From positions 62,001 through 126,000 of the forward strand of contig NZ_RYZK01000003.1 of NCBI RefSeq assembly GCF_003990645.1: a DNA stretch of 64,000 bases, given 5' to 3'. The translations under genes and the position numbers were made by a program. Under the pieces are notes generated by a model, which saw only the letters and a program-made list of their open reading frames with translations, made no database searches and had not been told where the DNA came from. Positions 39,698 through 48,218 of the stretch are shown here, one piece after another (the stretch's first letter is position 1; each line of letters opens with the position of its first letter). The DNA is from Shimia sediminis. Its GTDB lineage: Bacteria > Pseudomonadota > Alphaproteobacteria > Rhodobacterales > Rhodobacteraceae.

Positions 39698-40142
39698 GTG
39701 TCCCCGTTTCTGGTGCCGTTCAGCCGTCCGTCTGTGGGCCCGAAAGCCCGGTAGTTATGCCTTCCCGCGGCTCACGGCATCACGAAACCCTGCATGCCCC
39801 CAATCCCCCCAAATGACAGCAAGAAACCATTGTTCCCTCGGACGTCCCGGTCCGAAAGTGGTTGTCGTCATTCGCGCGGAATGCGCAGGTTGTCAGGACA
39901 GACCGGAAGCCAAGGCTTCGTCGGCCAAAAATGGCAGCACCGCAAAGTCAGGTCTTGCGGCTATTCCCATAAAACGGTCCCCCCGGACCGTTGTGATTTG
40001 GAGTCTGTCCCCCCCGTGGTGCGACGTGAATCGCAAGACCGAAATTAGCAACGTGTGCACACGCCGATCAACCGATCTTCGAACTTGACTCGGGGATTTG
40101 CGAAAAAGAATCTCTCGCGCCTGCAGAGAGGTCACAAAAAGC
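39698..40142. other. non-coding region upstream of dnaA with palindromes and GANTC sites
   Basis: No convincing gene is present in these 445 bases. Visible elements are an 8-bp hairpin AACGGTCC-cccc-GGACCGTT (39973-39992), a perfect 12-base palindrome CGTGTGCACACG (40052-40063) and four GANTC sites (40001, 40028, 40087, 40108). No cluster of DnaA boxes like TTATCCACA was found, so it is not called as oriC. It probably holds the dnaA promoter and a long leader. Confidence 0.6.
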
Positions 40143-40171
40143 AAAAGGCGCCCCGGTCCGGGACGCCTTTT
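40143..40171 (-). terminator. rho-independent terminator after rpsT
   Basis: A GC-rich stem with outer bases AAAAGGCG/CGCCTTTT and inner CCCGG/CCGGG follows the rpsT stop by 27 bases and is followed on the minus strand by T-rich sequence. Confidence 0.88.
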
Positions 40172-40197
40172 GACATCAATAACTTGGCAGGCTCGGA

Positions 40198-40461
40198 TCA
40201 GGCCATTGCCTTGACGCGCGACGACAGGCGCGACATTTTCCGCGAGGCGGTGTTCTTATGGTAAACGCCTTTGGTGACGCCGCGCATCAGCTCGGGCTGA
40301 GCGGTGCGCAGGGCTGCCGTTGCGGCATCTTTGTCGCCCGAAGCAATGGCTTCTTCGACTTTGCGCAGGTGGGTGCGGATACGCGAGCGGCGGGCTTTGT
40401 TGACTTCAAGACGGCGCTCGTTCTGACGGGCGCGTTTCTTTGCCTGGGGCGAATTTGCCAT
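40198..40461 (-). CDS. rpsT: 30S ribosomal protein S20
   Basis: An 87-residue basic helical protein that binds 16S rRNA. It starts [17 protein letters not shown] and contains [20 protein letters not shown] and [18 protein letters not shown], all typical of S20. rpsT is commonly found beside dnaA in alphaproteobacteria. A strong terminator follows, so dnaA probably uses its own promoter. Two abutting GANTC sites lie 78-87 bases upstream of its start. Confidence 0.97.
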   Translation of the reverse strand: MANSPQAKKRARQNERRLEVNKARRSRIRTHLRKVEEAIASGDKDAATAALRTAQPELMRGVTKGVYHKNTASRKMSRLSSRVKAMA

Positions 40462-40538
40462 GAATCTCAGGTCCTTATCTAGTGTTCGTTCCGTTTAATG
40501 CGTGCCACTTCCCGAACAGGACGTCTTCCCGAGGGGAA

Positions 40539-40548
40539 GAATCGATTC
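40539..40548. promoter_or_regulatory. two abutting GANTC methylation sites upstream of rpsT
   Basis: GAATC and GATTC sit back to back at 40539-40543 and 40544-40548, 78 bases before the rpsT start. GANTC is the CcrM methyltransferase target in alphaproteobacteria. A regulatory role is inferred from position only. Confidence 0.45.
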
Positions 40549-40632
40549 AAGCCAGAGCGGGCTGCACGCGCATGTATGACGGCGCTTACTAACGATTTTT
40601 GGGTGGGATGCAAGCCTAAAGGCCAAAGAAAA

Positions 40633-40658
40633 AAGGGGCGTGACTGGTCGCGCCCCTG
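40633..40658 (-). terminator. rho-independent terminator after the enoyl-CoA hydratase gene
   Basis: GGGGCG-t-GAC-tg-GTC-g-CGCCCC folds as a stem with two small bulges and is followed on the minus strand by TTTTTT, 25 bases past the stop codon. Confidence 0.88.
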
Positions 40659-40682
40659 ATTCTCAGCAATTGCTGCACCGGC

Positions 40683-41459
40683 TTACCGGTCGCGGAACTG
40701 TGCCTGACGTTTTTCCATGAAGGCATTCATGCCCTCTTTCTGGTCTTCGGTGGCGAACAGCGCGTGGAACACGCGGCGCTCGAACAGCAGACCTTCGGTC
40801 AGGGTGGTCTCGTAGCTGCGGTTCACGGCCTCTTTGGCGGCGCGAGTGGCGATCATGGATTTCTCGGCGATCTTCTGGGCCGCGCCCATGGCTTCGTCCA
40901 TCAGCTTTTTCGCGGGCACCATGCGGCTGATGAGACCCGAGCGTTCGGCCTCTTCTGCATCCATGAAACGCCCGGTCAGGTTCATGTCCATGGCCTTGGA
41001 TTTGCCGACAAAGCGGGTCAGGCGCTGTGATCCGCCAATACCGGCGATGACGCCCAGGTTAACCTCGGGCTGGCCAAACTTGGCGGTGTCCGACGCGATG
41101 ATGAAATCACAGGCCATGGCCAGCTCGCAACCACCGCCCAGGGCATAGCCCGACACGGCGGCAATGATCGGTTTGCGAATGGCCACGATCCGGTCGTTGA
41201 CCGAGGCGAACAGGTTTGTCGCGTTCACCTCGGCATAGGTCATCGAGGACATTTCCTTGATGTCGGCGCCTGCGGCAAATGCTTTTTCCGAGCCGGTCAC
41301 GACAATGCAGCGGACCTTGTCATTGGCGTCTGCCTCTTCCAATGCGGTGCACAGTTCCCCAACAAGCTGTTGGTTCAGGGCGTTCAGGGCATCGGGGCGG
41401 TTCAGTTTGATGAGGGCCACGTGGTCCTCGACGTCGACGATGATCGTCTCAAAAGCCAT
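40683..41459 (-). CDS. enoyl-CoA hydratase
   Basis: A 258-residue crotonase-fold enzyme that hydrates 2-enoyl-CoA in beta-oxidation. The oxyanion-hole segments are [13 protein letters not shown] near residue 62 and [18 protein letters not shown] near 105, and both catalytic Glu positions are present (GGCELAMA, and [14 protein letters not shown] near 133). The tail [12 protein letters not shown] is typical of short-chain hydratases such as FadB-like EchA. The gene has its own terminator and sits between rpsT and mutM, so it appears to be monocistronic. Confidence 0.92.
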   Translation of the reverse strand: MAFETIIVDVEDHVALIKLNRPDALNALNQQLVGELCTALEEADANDKVRCIVVTGSEKAFAAGADIKEMSSMTYAEVNATNLFASVNDRIVAIRKPIIAAVSGYALGGGCELAMACDFIIASDTAKFGQPEVNLGVIAGIGGSQRLTRFVGKSKAMDMNLTGRFMDAEEAERSGLISRMVPAKKLMDEAMGAAQKIAEKSMIATRAAKEAVNRSYETTLTEGLLFERRVFHALFATEDQKEGMNAFMEKRQAQFRDR

Positions 41460-41523
41460 GAGTGGTGCTTTCTCTTGTTCCGGTCAGGAACGATTCCTTA
41501 CCATTCTGAGGGGGTGGATCAAG

Positions 41524-42375
41524 TTATCTTTGGCATTGCGGACAATAGAAGGATGAGCGACCGGATTGCGTGATTCGCGCGATGGTGCCGTCACATCCTT
41601 CTGTGTGGCAGGGGGCGCCTTCTCGACCGTAAACATCGAAACTATGTTGAAAATATCCAAGTTCCCCATCGGCTTGGCGGAAATCCTTGAGCGATGAGCC
41701 ACCTGCGTCGATGGCATCTGACAGCACCTGGCGGATGATCGGCACCAGGGCTGCAACCCGTTTGGCCGCCACATTCGCGGCCTTGCGACGCGGCGACACG
41801 CCAGCGCGAAAAAGTGCTTCGCAGACATAGATGTTGCCCAATCCGGCGACGATTTTCTGGTCCAGAAGGGCCGATTTGATCGGCGTGTTGCGATTCTTGA
41901 GCTGTTGGGAGAGGTACTTTTCGTCAAAGGCGTTGCCCAGCGGTTCCGGCCCGATGCTGGCCAGCAGGGGGTGTTGATCCGCCGTGGCCGTCTTTAGCAG
42001 ATCCATCGCCCCGAACCGGCGCGGGTCGTTAAAGGTCACGCGCGCCCCGTTCTCCATGTCAAAGACCACGTGGTCGTGTTTCTCGGCCTGAGGGTGGTTG
42101 TGGGTGAACTGCCCCAGTGGGTCGCCCGAGACCGTCATGCGGCCCGACATACCCAGGTGGATCAACAAGGTTTCGCCCCGGTCGAGATCGGCCAGGATAT
42201 ACTTAGACCGCCGCCGCAGGGCCGTCACCTCTGCGCCTGTCAGTCGCTCGACCATACGATCCGGAAAAGGCCAGCGCAGGTCGGGGCGGTTGACGGCGAC
42301 ATGAGCGAACCGCGCGCCCTGCATGGAAGGCAACAGGCCACGCCGGACGGTTTCAACTTCGGGCAGTTCGGGCAT
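41524..42375 (-). CDS. mutM: formamidopyrimidine-DNA glycosylase
   Basis: A 283-residue bifunctional glycosylase/AP lyase that removes oxidised purines such as 8-oxoguanine. The N-terminal [13 protein letters not shown] supplies the catalytic Pro1 and Glu2 after Met removal, the HLGMSGRM loop is near residue 73, and the C-terminal zinc finger has CHTEGC and YCPQC. The start at 42375 is fixed by this invariant N-terminus. It is divergent from the ubiE-ubiB pair in a block common in Rhodobacteraceae. Confidence 0.97.
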   Translation of the reverse strand: MPELPEVETVRRGLLPSMQGARFAHVAVNRPDLRWPFPDRMVERLTGAEVTALRRRSKYILADLDRGETLLIHLGMSGRMTVSGDPLGQFTHNHPQAEKHDHVVFDMENGARVTFNDPRRFGAMDLLKTATADQHPLLASIGPEPLGNAFDEKYLSQQLKNRNTPIKSALLDQKIVAGLGNIYVCEALFRAGVSPRRKAANVAAKRVAALVPIIRQVLSDAIDAGGSSLKDFRQADGELGYFQHSFDVYGREGAPCHTEGCDGTIARITQSGRSSFYCPQCQR

Positions 42376-42443
42376 GGGGCCTCGTGGGTCTGATTGCGCT
42401 TGGTCTTGTGTCGCATACCCCACGGGTTCGGGGGAACAGCTTT

Positions 42444-43073
42444 TTATCGCGGCAAGCCGGGAACCGGGGCGTATGTCTCCATCTCCAATGCCTCTTTCAG
42501 GGCTCTGTGCAGCCTGTCGCGCCCCTGAACATACTGCAGCACATAGGTCATGCCGCCGCCGGCAAATTCGAGCCGGTAGAACCCGCTGGTGTCATGTTCA
42601 AAGTGCTTGAGCTTGTGCAAAGGAAACCGTGCGCGGCCCAAGAGCCAGGTCGAGTTGATGATTTCGCCTTCGAAAATCGTGACCTCGTAGGTGAAGATGT
42701 AGAAGTTGTAGTAGATCCACACCGCCACGGCCCCGAGGAACCAAAAGGCATCGCCGCCGACTTTGCCCAGGATCATGTCGGTCCAGACGCTCTGGCCCAG
42801 CATGAACAGAACACAGCTGCTGAGCGCCAGCCCGACAAGCCGCAGCCCCCATGTGGCGCGAAAGGTTGTGCGCCCATACAGCGTCTCCGGCGTAACGCCG
42901 GTGCCAGAGCTGGCGATGGTATGGACGTAGCGTTCCTTTTCAGTCCTGCGCGCGGCTTTTTCGTCATGGTCGCGCGACCCCAGAATCCGGCGAAACAGGA
43001 CCGAACGACCCATCACAAGGGACAGGACAATGGCGATCCCCAGATAGAGGGCGAGCATTTTCAGATCAGTCAT
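42444..43073 (-). CDS. membrane protein of unknown function
   Basis: A 209-residue protein with three likely membrane segments: [17 protein letters not shown] at the start, [17 protein letters not shown] near residue 78 and [19 protein letters not shown] near 108. The C-terminal soluble half ([16 protein letters not shown] onward) looks like a small beta-rich domain similar in style to PH-like membrane proteins, but no family is assigned. It lies between mutM and ubiE on the mutM strand. The start at 43073 is the first one preceding the hydrophobic segment. Confidence 0.65.
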   Translation of the reverse strand: MTDLKMLALYLGIAIVLSLVMGRSVLFRRILGSRDHDEKAARRTEKERYVHTIASSGTGVTPETLYGRTTFRATWGLRLVGLALSSCVLFMLGQSVWTDMILGKVGGDAFWFLGAVAVWIYYNFYIFTYEVTIFEGEIINSTWLLGRARFPLHKLKHFEHDTSGFYRLEFAGGGMTYVLQYVQGRDRLHRALKEALEMETYAPVPGLPR

Positions 43074-43185
43074 CAAATATACCAAATTCGCATGGGCCAG
43101 AGCCGCGTCAAAAGGGGATTTGTGTCTTCCCTCGCATATGTGTATCCCGAAGCGGACGGAAATATGGCGAGGTTGGGAACTTCCG

Positions 43186-43938
43186 ATGGCCGGTTCAGAC
43201 GACAAAACCACTCACTTCGGGTTCACCACGGTCCCCGAGGCCGAAAAGGCCGGTAAGGTGCAGGGCGTGTTCAACTCGGTGGCGTCGAAATACGACATCA
43301 TGAACGATGTGATGAGCGTCGGGATTCACCGTGTCTGGAAGGATGCGATGATGGATTGGCTGGCGCCGCGTCCGGGCCAGCGTTTGCTGGACGTTGCAGG
43401 CGGCACCGGGGACATTTCCTTTCGGTTTCTGGATCGTGCGGGCCATGGACATGCCACGGTGCTGGACCTGACTGAGCCGATGCTGGTCGAGGGACGCAAG
43501 CGCGCCGAGGCCGATCAAAAGGCGGACAGCCTGGATTGGGTGGTTGGCGACGCGATGGCGCTGCCGTTCGAGGACAACACCTTTGACGTCTACACCATCT
43601 CGTTTGGCATCCGGAACGTCACGCGGCCCCAAGAAGCGTTGAACGAAGCGTTTCGCGTGCTGAAGCCCGGCGGGCGGCTCATGGTGCTGGAGTTCAGCCA
43701 GATTCCCAATGACATGATGCAAAAGGCCTATGACCTTTATTCCTTTAACGTCATCCCGCGCATGGGGCAGATGATTGCCAATGACCGCGACTCGTACCAA
43801 TACCTCGTCGAATCGATCCGCAAGTTCCCGGATCAGGACACCTTTCTGGAGATGGTGAAAACAGCCGGGTTCGAGAACGCCAAGTATCGCAATCTGTCGC
43901 TGGGCATTGCCGCGCTGCATTCGGGGTGGAAGATTTGA
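43186..43938 (+). CDS. ubiE: ubiquinone/menaquinone biosynthesis C-methyltransferase UbiE
   Basis: A 250-residue SAM-dependent methyltransferase for C-methylation in ubiquinone synthesis. The family motifs are [21 protein letters not shown] near residue 30 (YDIMNDVMS core), SAM-binding [15 protein letters not shown] near 67, and [20 protein letters not shown] near 140. The C-terminus [13 protein letters not shown] is typical. Its end overlaps the start of ubiB. The ATG at 43186 matches the family start. Confidence 0.97.
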   Translation: MAGSDDKTTHFGFTTVPEAEKAGKVQGVFNSVASKYDIMNDVMSVGIHRVWKDAMMDWLAPRPGQRLLDVAGGTGDISFRFLDRAGHGHATVLDLTEPMLVEGRKRAEADQKADSLDWVVGDAMALPFEDNTFDVYTISFGIRNVTRPQEALNEAFRVLKPGGRLMVLEFSQIPNDMMQKAYDLYSFNVIPRMGQMIANDRDSYQYLVESIRKFPDQDTFLEMVKTAGFENAKYRNLSLGIAALHSGWKI

Positions 43939-45467
43939 GAGGACCGCACAATATCTGGCGGCTGATCCGCACCGGGGCCACGATGGAGCGAACCGGGGCG
44001 ATGGGTGTCGTCATGGACGCGATGGAGGCCCCGCGTGCCCTGCGGATCGTCGCGCGCACGCTGGTCTGGCCGTTCCGTTGGCTGGGGATCAAGGGTGATC
44101 CCTCGATGCCGCCGGTGGTGCGGGCGCTGAACGCGCTGGGGCCTGCCTATATCAAGTTCGGGCAGGTGCTGTCGACGCGCCCCGATGTGGTGGGGCCTGA
44201 TCTGGCGACCGAACTGCGTGTGCTGCAGGACAAGCTGCCGCCGTTTTCCATCGAGATTGCCAAAAAGGCCGTTCAGGCCGAGCTGGATCAGCCGGTTGAA
44301 GAGCTGTTTTCCGAGTTTTCCGAACCGGTCGCCGCGGCGTCGATTGCCCAGGTGCACAAGGCGCGTCTGGCCGAAACCGGCGAAGAGGTTGCGGTCAAAG
44401 TGCTGCGCCCCGGTATCGAGCGCGCGTTCCGCAAGGACATTGACGCGTTTTACTTTGCGGCGGACACCATCATGTTCCTGTCCCCGGCCTCGCGCCGGTT
44501 GCGTCCGCGTGATGTGATCGAGCATTTTGACGGCGTGGTCGCGGGCGAGCTGGATTTGCGGCTCGAGGCGGCCTCGGCCAGCGAATTTGCCGCCAATACC
44601 ATCAAGGACGAAGGCTTTCGGGTGCCCACCGTGCTGTGGGAGCATTCCGGGCGCCGGGTGATGACGCTGGACTGGGCCGAGGGCGATCCGCTGGGCGACA
44701 ATGACGCGCTGGATGCGGCAGGGCATGACCGTCATGCGCTGGGCAGCCGGGTGCTGAGCCTGTTCCTGCGCCATGCGCTGCGCGACGGCTATTTCCACGC
44801 CGACATGCATCAGGGCAACCTGAAGGTCGCGGCCGATGGGCATATCATCGCCTATGACTTTGGCATCATGGGCCACATCGATGAATACACCCGCCGGGTT
44901 TACGCAGAGATTCTGTTCGGGTTCATTCAGCGTGACTATCAGCGCGTGGCTGAGGTGCATTTCGAGGCAGGCTATGTGCCTGCGGACCGCGATGTGGATG
45001 AGTTTGCCCGCGCGCTGCGCGCCGTGGGAGAGCCGATCTTTGGCATGGATGCGACGCGCATCTCGATGGGGCGGTTGTTGTCATATCTCTTTGAGGTGAC
45101 CGAGCGTTTCGGCATGGAAACCCGGACCGAGCTGATCCTGTTGCAACGCACCATGGTGGTGGTTGAGGGCGTGGCGCGGTCGCTGGACCCCGAGGTCAAC
45201 ATCTGGGACGTCGCCAAGCCGGTGGTCGAAGGCTACATCAAGGAAAGCATCGGGCCGCGTGCCGTGGGGCGTGACCTGATGAAAACCGCCCGCGTGCTGG
45301 CGCGGTTTGGTCCGCGTCTGCCCGCTCTGGTCGAAGGGATGCTGATCCGTCAGGCCACAGCCGTGGAAGAGGAAAAGCCGCGCATCTGGCCGGTGGTTTT
45401 TGCGGCCGGGGTGTCCGGTGTCGTTGTTGGCGCGGCGGCTGTGATGGCCGTGCATATGCTGCTGTAG
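43926..45467 (+). CDS. ubiB: UbiB family protein, 2-polyprenylphenol hydroxylase regulator
   Basis: A 513-residue atypical kinase-like protein needed for ubiquinone synthesis. It shows the KxGQ-type segment [13 protein letters not shown] near residue 78, an Ala-rich loop [13 protein letters not shown] near 138, the Lys in [20 protein letters not shown] near 293 and [12 protein letters not shown] near 310. A C-terminal hydrophobic segment ([20 protein letters not shown]) anchors it to the membrane. The GTG start at 43926 overlaps ubiE by 13 bases; a TTG at 43935 within the ubiE stop is an alternative. Confidence 0.94.
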   Translation: MEDLRGPHNIWRLIRTGATMERTGAMGVVMDAMEAPRALRIVARTLVWPFRWLGIKGDPSMPPVVRALNALGPAYIKFGQVLSTRPDVVGPDLATELRVLQDKLPPFSIEIAKKAVQAELDQPVEELFSEFSEPVAAASIAQVHKARLAETGEEVAVKVLRPGIERAFRKDIDAFYFAADTIMFLSPASRRLRPRDVIEHFDGVVAGELDLRLEAASASEFAANTIKDEGFRVPTVLWEHSGRRVMTLDWAEGDPLGDNDALDAAGHDRHALGSRVLSLFLRHALRDGYFHADMHQGNLKVAADGHIIAYDFGIMGHIDEYTRRVYAEILFGFIQRDYQRVAEVHFEAGYVPADRDVDEFARALRAVGEPIFGMDATRISMGRLLSYLFEVTERFGMETRTELILLQRTMVVVEGVARSLDPEVNIWDVAKPVVEGYIKESIGPRAVGRDLMKTARVLARFGPRLPALVEGMLIRQATAVEEEKPRIWPVVFAAGVSGVVVGAAAVMAVHMLL

Positions 45468-45475
45468 CTTGCGGT

Positions 45476-45564
45476 GGCTCAGCAAAGCTGAGCCTGTGGA
45501 GGGGCGCTGCCCCTCTTGGCCCTGAAGGGCCAATTCACCCCGGAGTATTTTTGGCGAAATGAAG
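45476..45564. repeat. composite palindrome plus GAGTATTT...ATGAAG element (copy at ubiB/LysR)
   Basis: Three hairpins follow each other: GGCTCAGC-aaa-GCTGAGCC (45476-45494), AGGGGC-gct-GCCCCT (45500-45514) and TTGGCCC-tgaa-GGGCCAA (45516-45533). Then come TTCACCCC, GGAGTATTT (45542-45550) and ATGAAG (45559-45564). It lies between convergent genes and is nearly identical to 52916-53001, so it is a dispersed unit and may also terminate transcription. Confidence 0.85.
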
Positions 45565-45565
45565 C

Positions 45566-46474
45566 CTAGGCGGGTTCGGCGTTGGCGATCAGCCAGTCGC
45601 GGACCCGGGTTGCCTGTTCGATCATCTGCAGATCCTTGGACCAGACCAGCCAGAACCCGGCGCCGGTGTGCCAGGCCCAATCCTTGCGGGCGGTGAGCAG
45701 GCCCTGGTCAATCAGTTTGCGGGTCACGTGTTGCCAGCCAAAGGCAAAACCTTCGCCGGCCATGGCGGCCTGCAGGACGAGGGCATAGTCGTTGAGGCGC
45801 AGACCAGCGCTGGGGGCACGGTCGGTCACGCCATGATGGGCAAACCAGTCCCCCCAAGAGGGGCGCTCGCGGGTGGGTTCTTCGAGGTGGATCAGGCGTT
45901 CGTGCAACAGGTTTGGCACGGTCTTGAGATTCACGGCCGCGGCCATGACCTGGGGGCTGGCGATGGGATAGATCACCTCGGGGGCGATCAGGGCGGCGTG
46001 GCAGTCATCCCAGTTGCCATATCCGCGCCTGATGCCGAGGCTGATCGATTCGGCGACAAGGTCGGGTTCCCGGTCGCTGGTTTGCAGACGCAGGTCGATG
46101 TCGGGGTGATCCGCGTTGAAGGCCCCCAGGCGCGGCACCATCCAGTAGTTGGCAAAAGCGGTGGACACCGAGAGGGTGACATGATCGTTGCGCCCCCTTT
46201 GATGCACGGCGCGGGCCGAATTGAGAATACGCTCGAGCGCCACGGAAACGTCTGAAAACAAACGCTCTCCTGCCGGGGTGAGGGTCACCGAGCGATGCGC
46301 GCGGTGAAAGAGCGGGACGGCGAGGGACGCTTCCAGCTGGCGGATTGCGGCGCTGACGGCGGGCTGTTGTACGTTCAGCTCCTGCGCCGCCCGGGTGAAT
46401 GAGCCAAGGCGGGCGGCGGCCTCGAAAAAGATGAGGTGGCGGGGCGAGGTGAGCAGTTTCCACAGTTCTTGCAT
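45566..46474 (-). CDS. LysR-family transcriptional regulator, GcvA-like
   Basis: A 302-residue LysR protein. The N-terminal helix-turn-helix is FTRAAQELNVQQPAVSAAIR near residue 30, and the C-terminal effector domain follows (VTLSVSTAFANYWMVPRLGA near residue 95; SVSTAFANYW core). The sequence resembles the GcvA branch, which often senses glycine or related compounds. It is divergent from the MttB-like gene, whose expression it may control. The methylated-amine setting fits, but the effector is unknown. Confidence 0.85.
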   Translation of the reverse strand: MQELWKLLTSPRHLIFFEAAARLGSFTRAAQELNVQQPAVSAAIRQLEASLAVPLFHRAHRSVTLTPAGERLFSDVSVALERILNSARAVHQRGRNDHVTLSVSTAFANYWMVPRLGAFNADHPDIDLRLQTSDREPDLVAESISLGIRRGYGNWDDCHAALIAPEVIYPIASPQVMAAAVNLKTVPNLLHERLIHLEEPTRERPSWGDWFAHHGVTDRAPSAGLRLNDYALVLQAAMAGEGFAFGWQHVTRKLIDQGLLTARKDWAWHTGAGFWLVWSKDLQMIEQATRVRDWLIANAEPA

Positions 46475-46570
46475 AACTGTGGTTTATCCAAAGCATCAGA
46501 ATTTTCAAGGATCACGAGGTCTGGTGCCCGTATTACCATGCCCCTGATTTATGCGTTCAGGAGATCCTCA

Positions 46571-48088
46571 ATGGCCAGACGTGCCCGCGCATCCCGCGCC
46601 CGTGCCACCGCGCCCTCATCGGTGCAGGCGTCGCCGTTCATTCAGCGATCCTTGCCGTTCTTTGATGTTCTGGACGACGAGAAAATCGCCCGCCTGGAGG
46701 ATCAGGTCGACTGGATCATGCAAGAGGTTGGCATTGCCTTTCGCGATGACCCCGAAGCTCTGCGTATCTGGCAGGCGGCGGGGGCAAAGGTGGATGGGGA
46801 TATCATCCGGGCACCAGCGGATTGGCTGCGTGACCTGTGCAAGACCGCGCCGCGTGAGTTCACGCAAGTGGCGCGCAACCCCGAGCGGTCCGTCACCATG
46901 GGCGGCACAAATCAGGTCTTTGCGCCGATCTATGGCGCGCCCTTTGTGCGCGATCTTGAGGGGGGGCGCCGGTACGGTGACATGGATGCCTTTGAGAAGC
47001 TGGTCAAGCTGAGCTATATGCATCCGAACCTGCATCACGGTGGGTTCGTGACCTGTGAACCCTGTGACGTGCCGGTCAGCAAACGGCATCTGGATATGCT
47101 GTTCACCCACATGACCTGTTCCGACAAACCGCACCTGGGCGCGATCACCGAGATGAGCCGGGCGCAGGACAGTATCGACATGGCCGAGATCGTGCATGGT
47201 GCTGATTTCATGGAGGAAAACTGCGTCATCATGGGGAACGTCAACACCAACTCGCCGCTGCTGGTGGACAAGGTGGTGACCGAGGCGATCCGGGTTTACT
47301 GCGGGCGAGGACAGGGGATCGTTGTGGTGCCGTTCATCCTGTCGGGGGCGATGGGGCCTGTTTCAACAGCGGCGAGTGTGGCGCAGGCCATGGCCGAGGC
47401 GCTGATGTGCTGTGCGTTTTCACAGCTGGTGCGGCCCGGTGCACCCTTTGTGCTGGGCAACTTCCTGTCGTCGATGTCGCTCAAGTCCGGGGCGCCGACC
47501 TTTGGCATGCCCGAGCCGGTGATGTCGAACTATGCCATTGGCCAGATGGCCCGGCGCGCTGGTTTGCCGTTGCGCTGTGGCGGGTCGCTGACAGCGTCCA
47601 AGATCGAGGATGCGCAGGCGGCTTACGAGAGCGCGGATTCGATGCATTCCACCATGCTGGCCGGGGCAAATTTTGTATTGCACGCAGCAGGTTGGCTTGA
47701 GGGCGGGCTGTGCACGGGGTTTGAGAAACTCATCATGGATGCGGATCGTTTGGGGGGCTATCAGAAGCTCTCGCAGGGCCTCGATGTCAGCGACGAAGCC
47801 TTGGCGCGGGATGCTTACGCCGAGGTGGCGCCGGGCGGGCACTTCCTGGGGTCGGCGCACACCATGCGCAACTATCAGACCGCGTTTTACGAGCCGAAAC
47901 TCAGCGACAGTGAAAACGTTGAAAGCTGGGAAGAAGGTGGCTCAAAAGACATGCGCCGCCGCGCCTATGAACGCTGGAACGAGATGCTGAACCAGTATGA
48001 GACCCCGCCCATGGACGAGGCAAAACGCGAAGAACTGAGTGCCTATGTGGCGCGGCGGAAAGAGGAGTTGCCGGATGCCTGGTACTGA
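46571..48088 (+). CDS. trimethylamine methyltransferase (MttB) family protein, non-pyrrolysine
   Basis: A 505-residue TIM-barrel methyltransferase of the MttB superfamily. Family stretches include GAPFVRDLEGGRRYGDMDAF, NVNTNSPLLVDKVVTEAIRV (NTNSPLLVD core) and LSGAMGPVSTAASVAQAMAEAL. The frame is open throughout with no in-frame UAG, so it is one of the pyrrolysine-free members, some of which demethylate glycine betaine or similar quaternary amines and pass the methyl to a corrinoid protein. No corrinoid protein gene is visible here. AGGAG lies just before the ATG at 46571. It precedes the dimethylglycine-dehydrogenase-like gene. Confidence 0.88.
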   Translation: MARRARASRARATAPSSVQASPFIQRSLPFFDVLDDEKIARLEDQVDWIMQEVGIAFRDDPEALRIWQAAGAKVDGDIIRAPADWLRDLCKTAPREFTQVARNPERSVTMGGTNQVFAPIYGAPFVRDLEGGRRYGDMDAFEKLVKLSYMHPNLHHGGFVTCEPCDVPVSKRHLDMLFTHMTCSDKPHLGAITEMSRAQDSIDMAEIVHGADFMEENCVIMGNVNTNSPLLVDKVVTEAIRVYCGRGQGIVVVPFILSGAMGPVSTAASVAQAMAEALMCCAFSQLVRPGAPFVLGNFLSSMSLKSGAPTFGMPEPVMSNYAIGQMARRAGLPLRCGGSLTASKIEDAQAAYESADSMHSTMLAGANFVLHAAGWLEGGLCTGFEKLIMDADRLGGYQKLSQGLDVSDEALARDAYAEVAPGGHFLGSAHTMRNYQTAFYEPKLSDSENVESWEEGGSKDMRRRAYERWNEMLNQYETPPMDEAKREELSAYVARRKEELPDAWY

Positions 48089-48133
48089 TCTCTTGCCCCT
48101 GTCTCAGCTTATGCAAACTCTTGAAAAACCCCT

Positions 48134-48185
48134 GTCTGTATCGCGTCGGTATGACGTCGGTATTACGTCGGTGCGACCGTTCGCT
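48134..48185. repeat. 52-bp element with three CGTCGGT repeats at 11-bp period (copy 2)
   Basis: CGTCGGT occurs at 48144-48150, 48155-48161 and 48166-48172, followed by GCGACCG at 48173-48179. It matches copy 1 (6325-6376) at 46 of 52 positions and ends 33 bases before the start codon of the flavoprotein gene. Confidence 0.75.
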
Positions 48186-48218
48186 GCCGACACCATTTGT
48201 TCATAAGGAAACCGGAAG

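Noticed and set aside
39698-40142. Possible chromosomal origin (oriC) next to dnaA
   Set aside because: No cluster of TTATCCACA-type DnaA boxes and no clear AT-rich unwinding stretch were found, and alphaproteobacterial origins are often away from dnaA.
46571-48088. Pyrrolysine (amber read-through) in the MttB-family gene
   Set aside because: The frame is open to its stop with no internal TAG, and it already encodes a full-length 505-residue protein.
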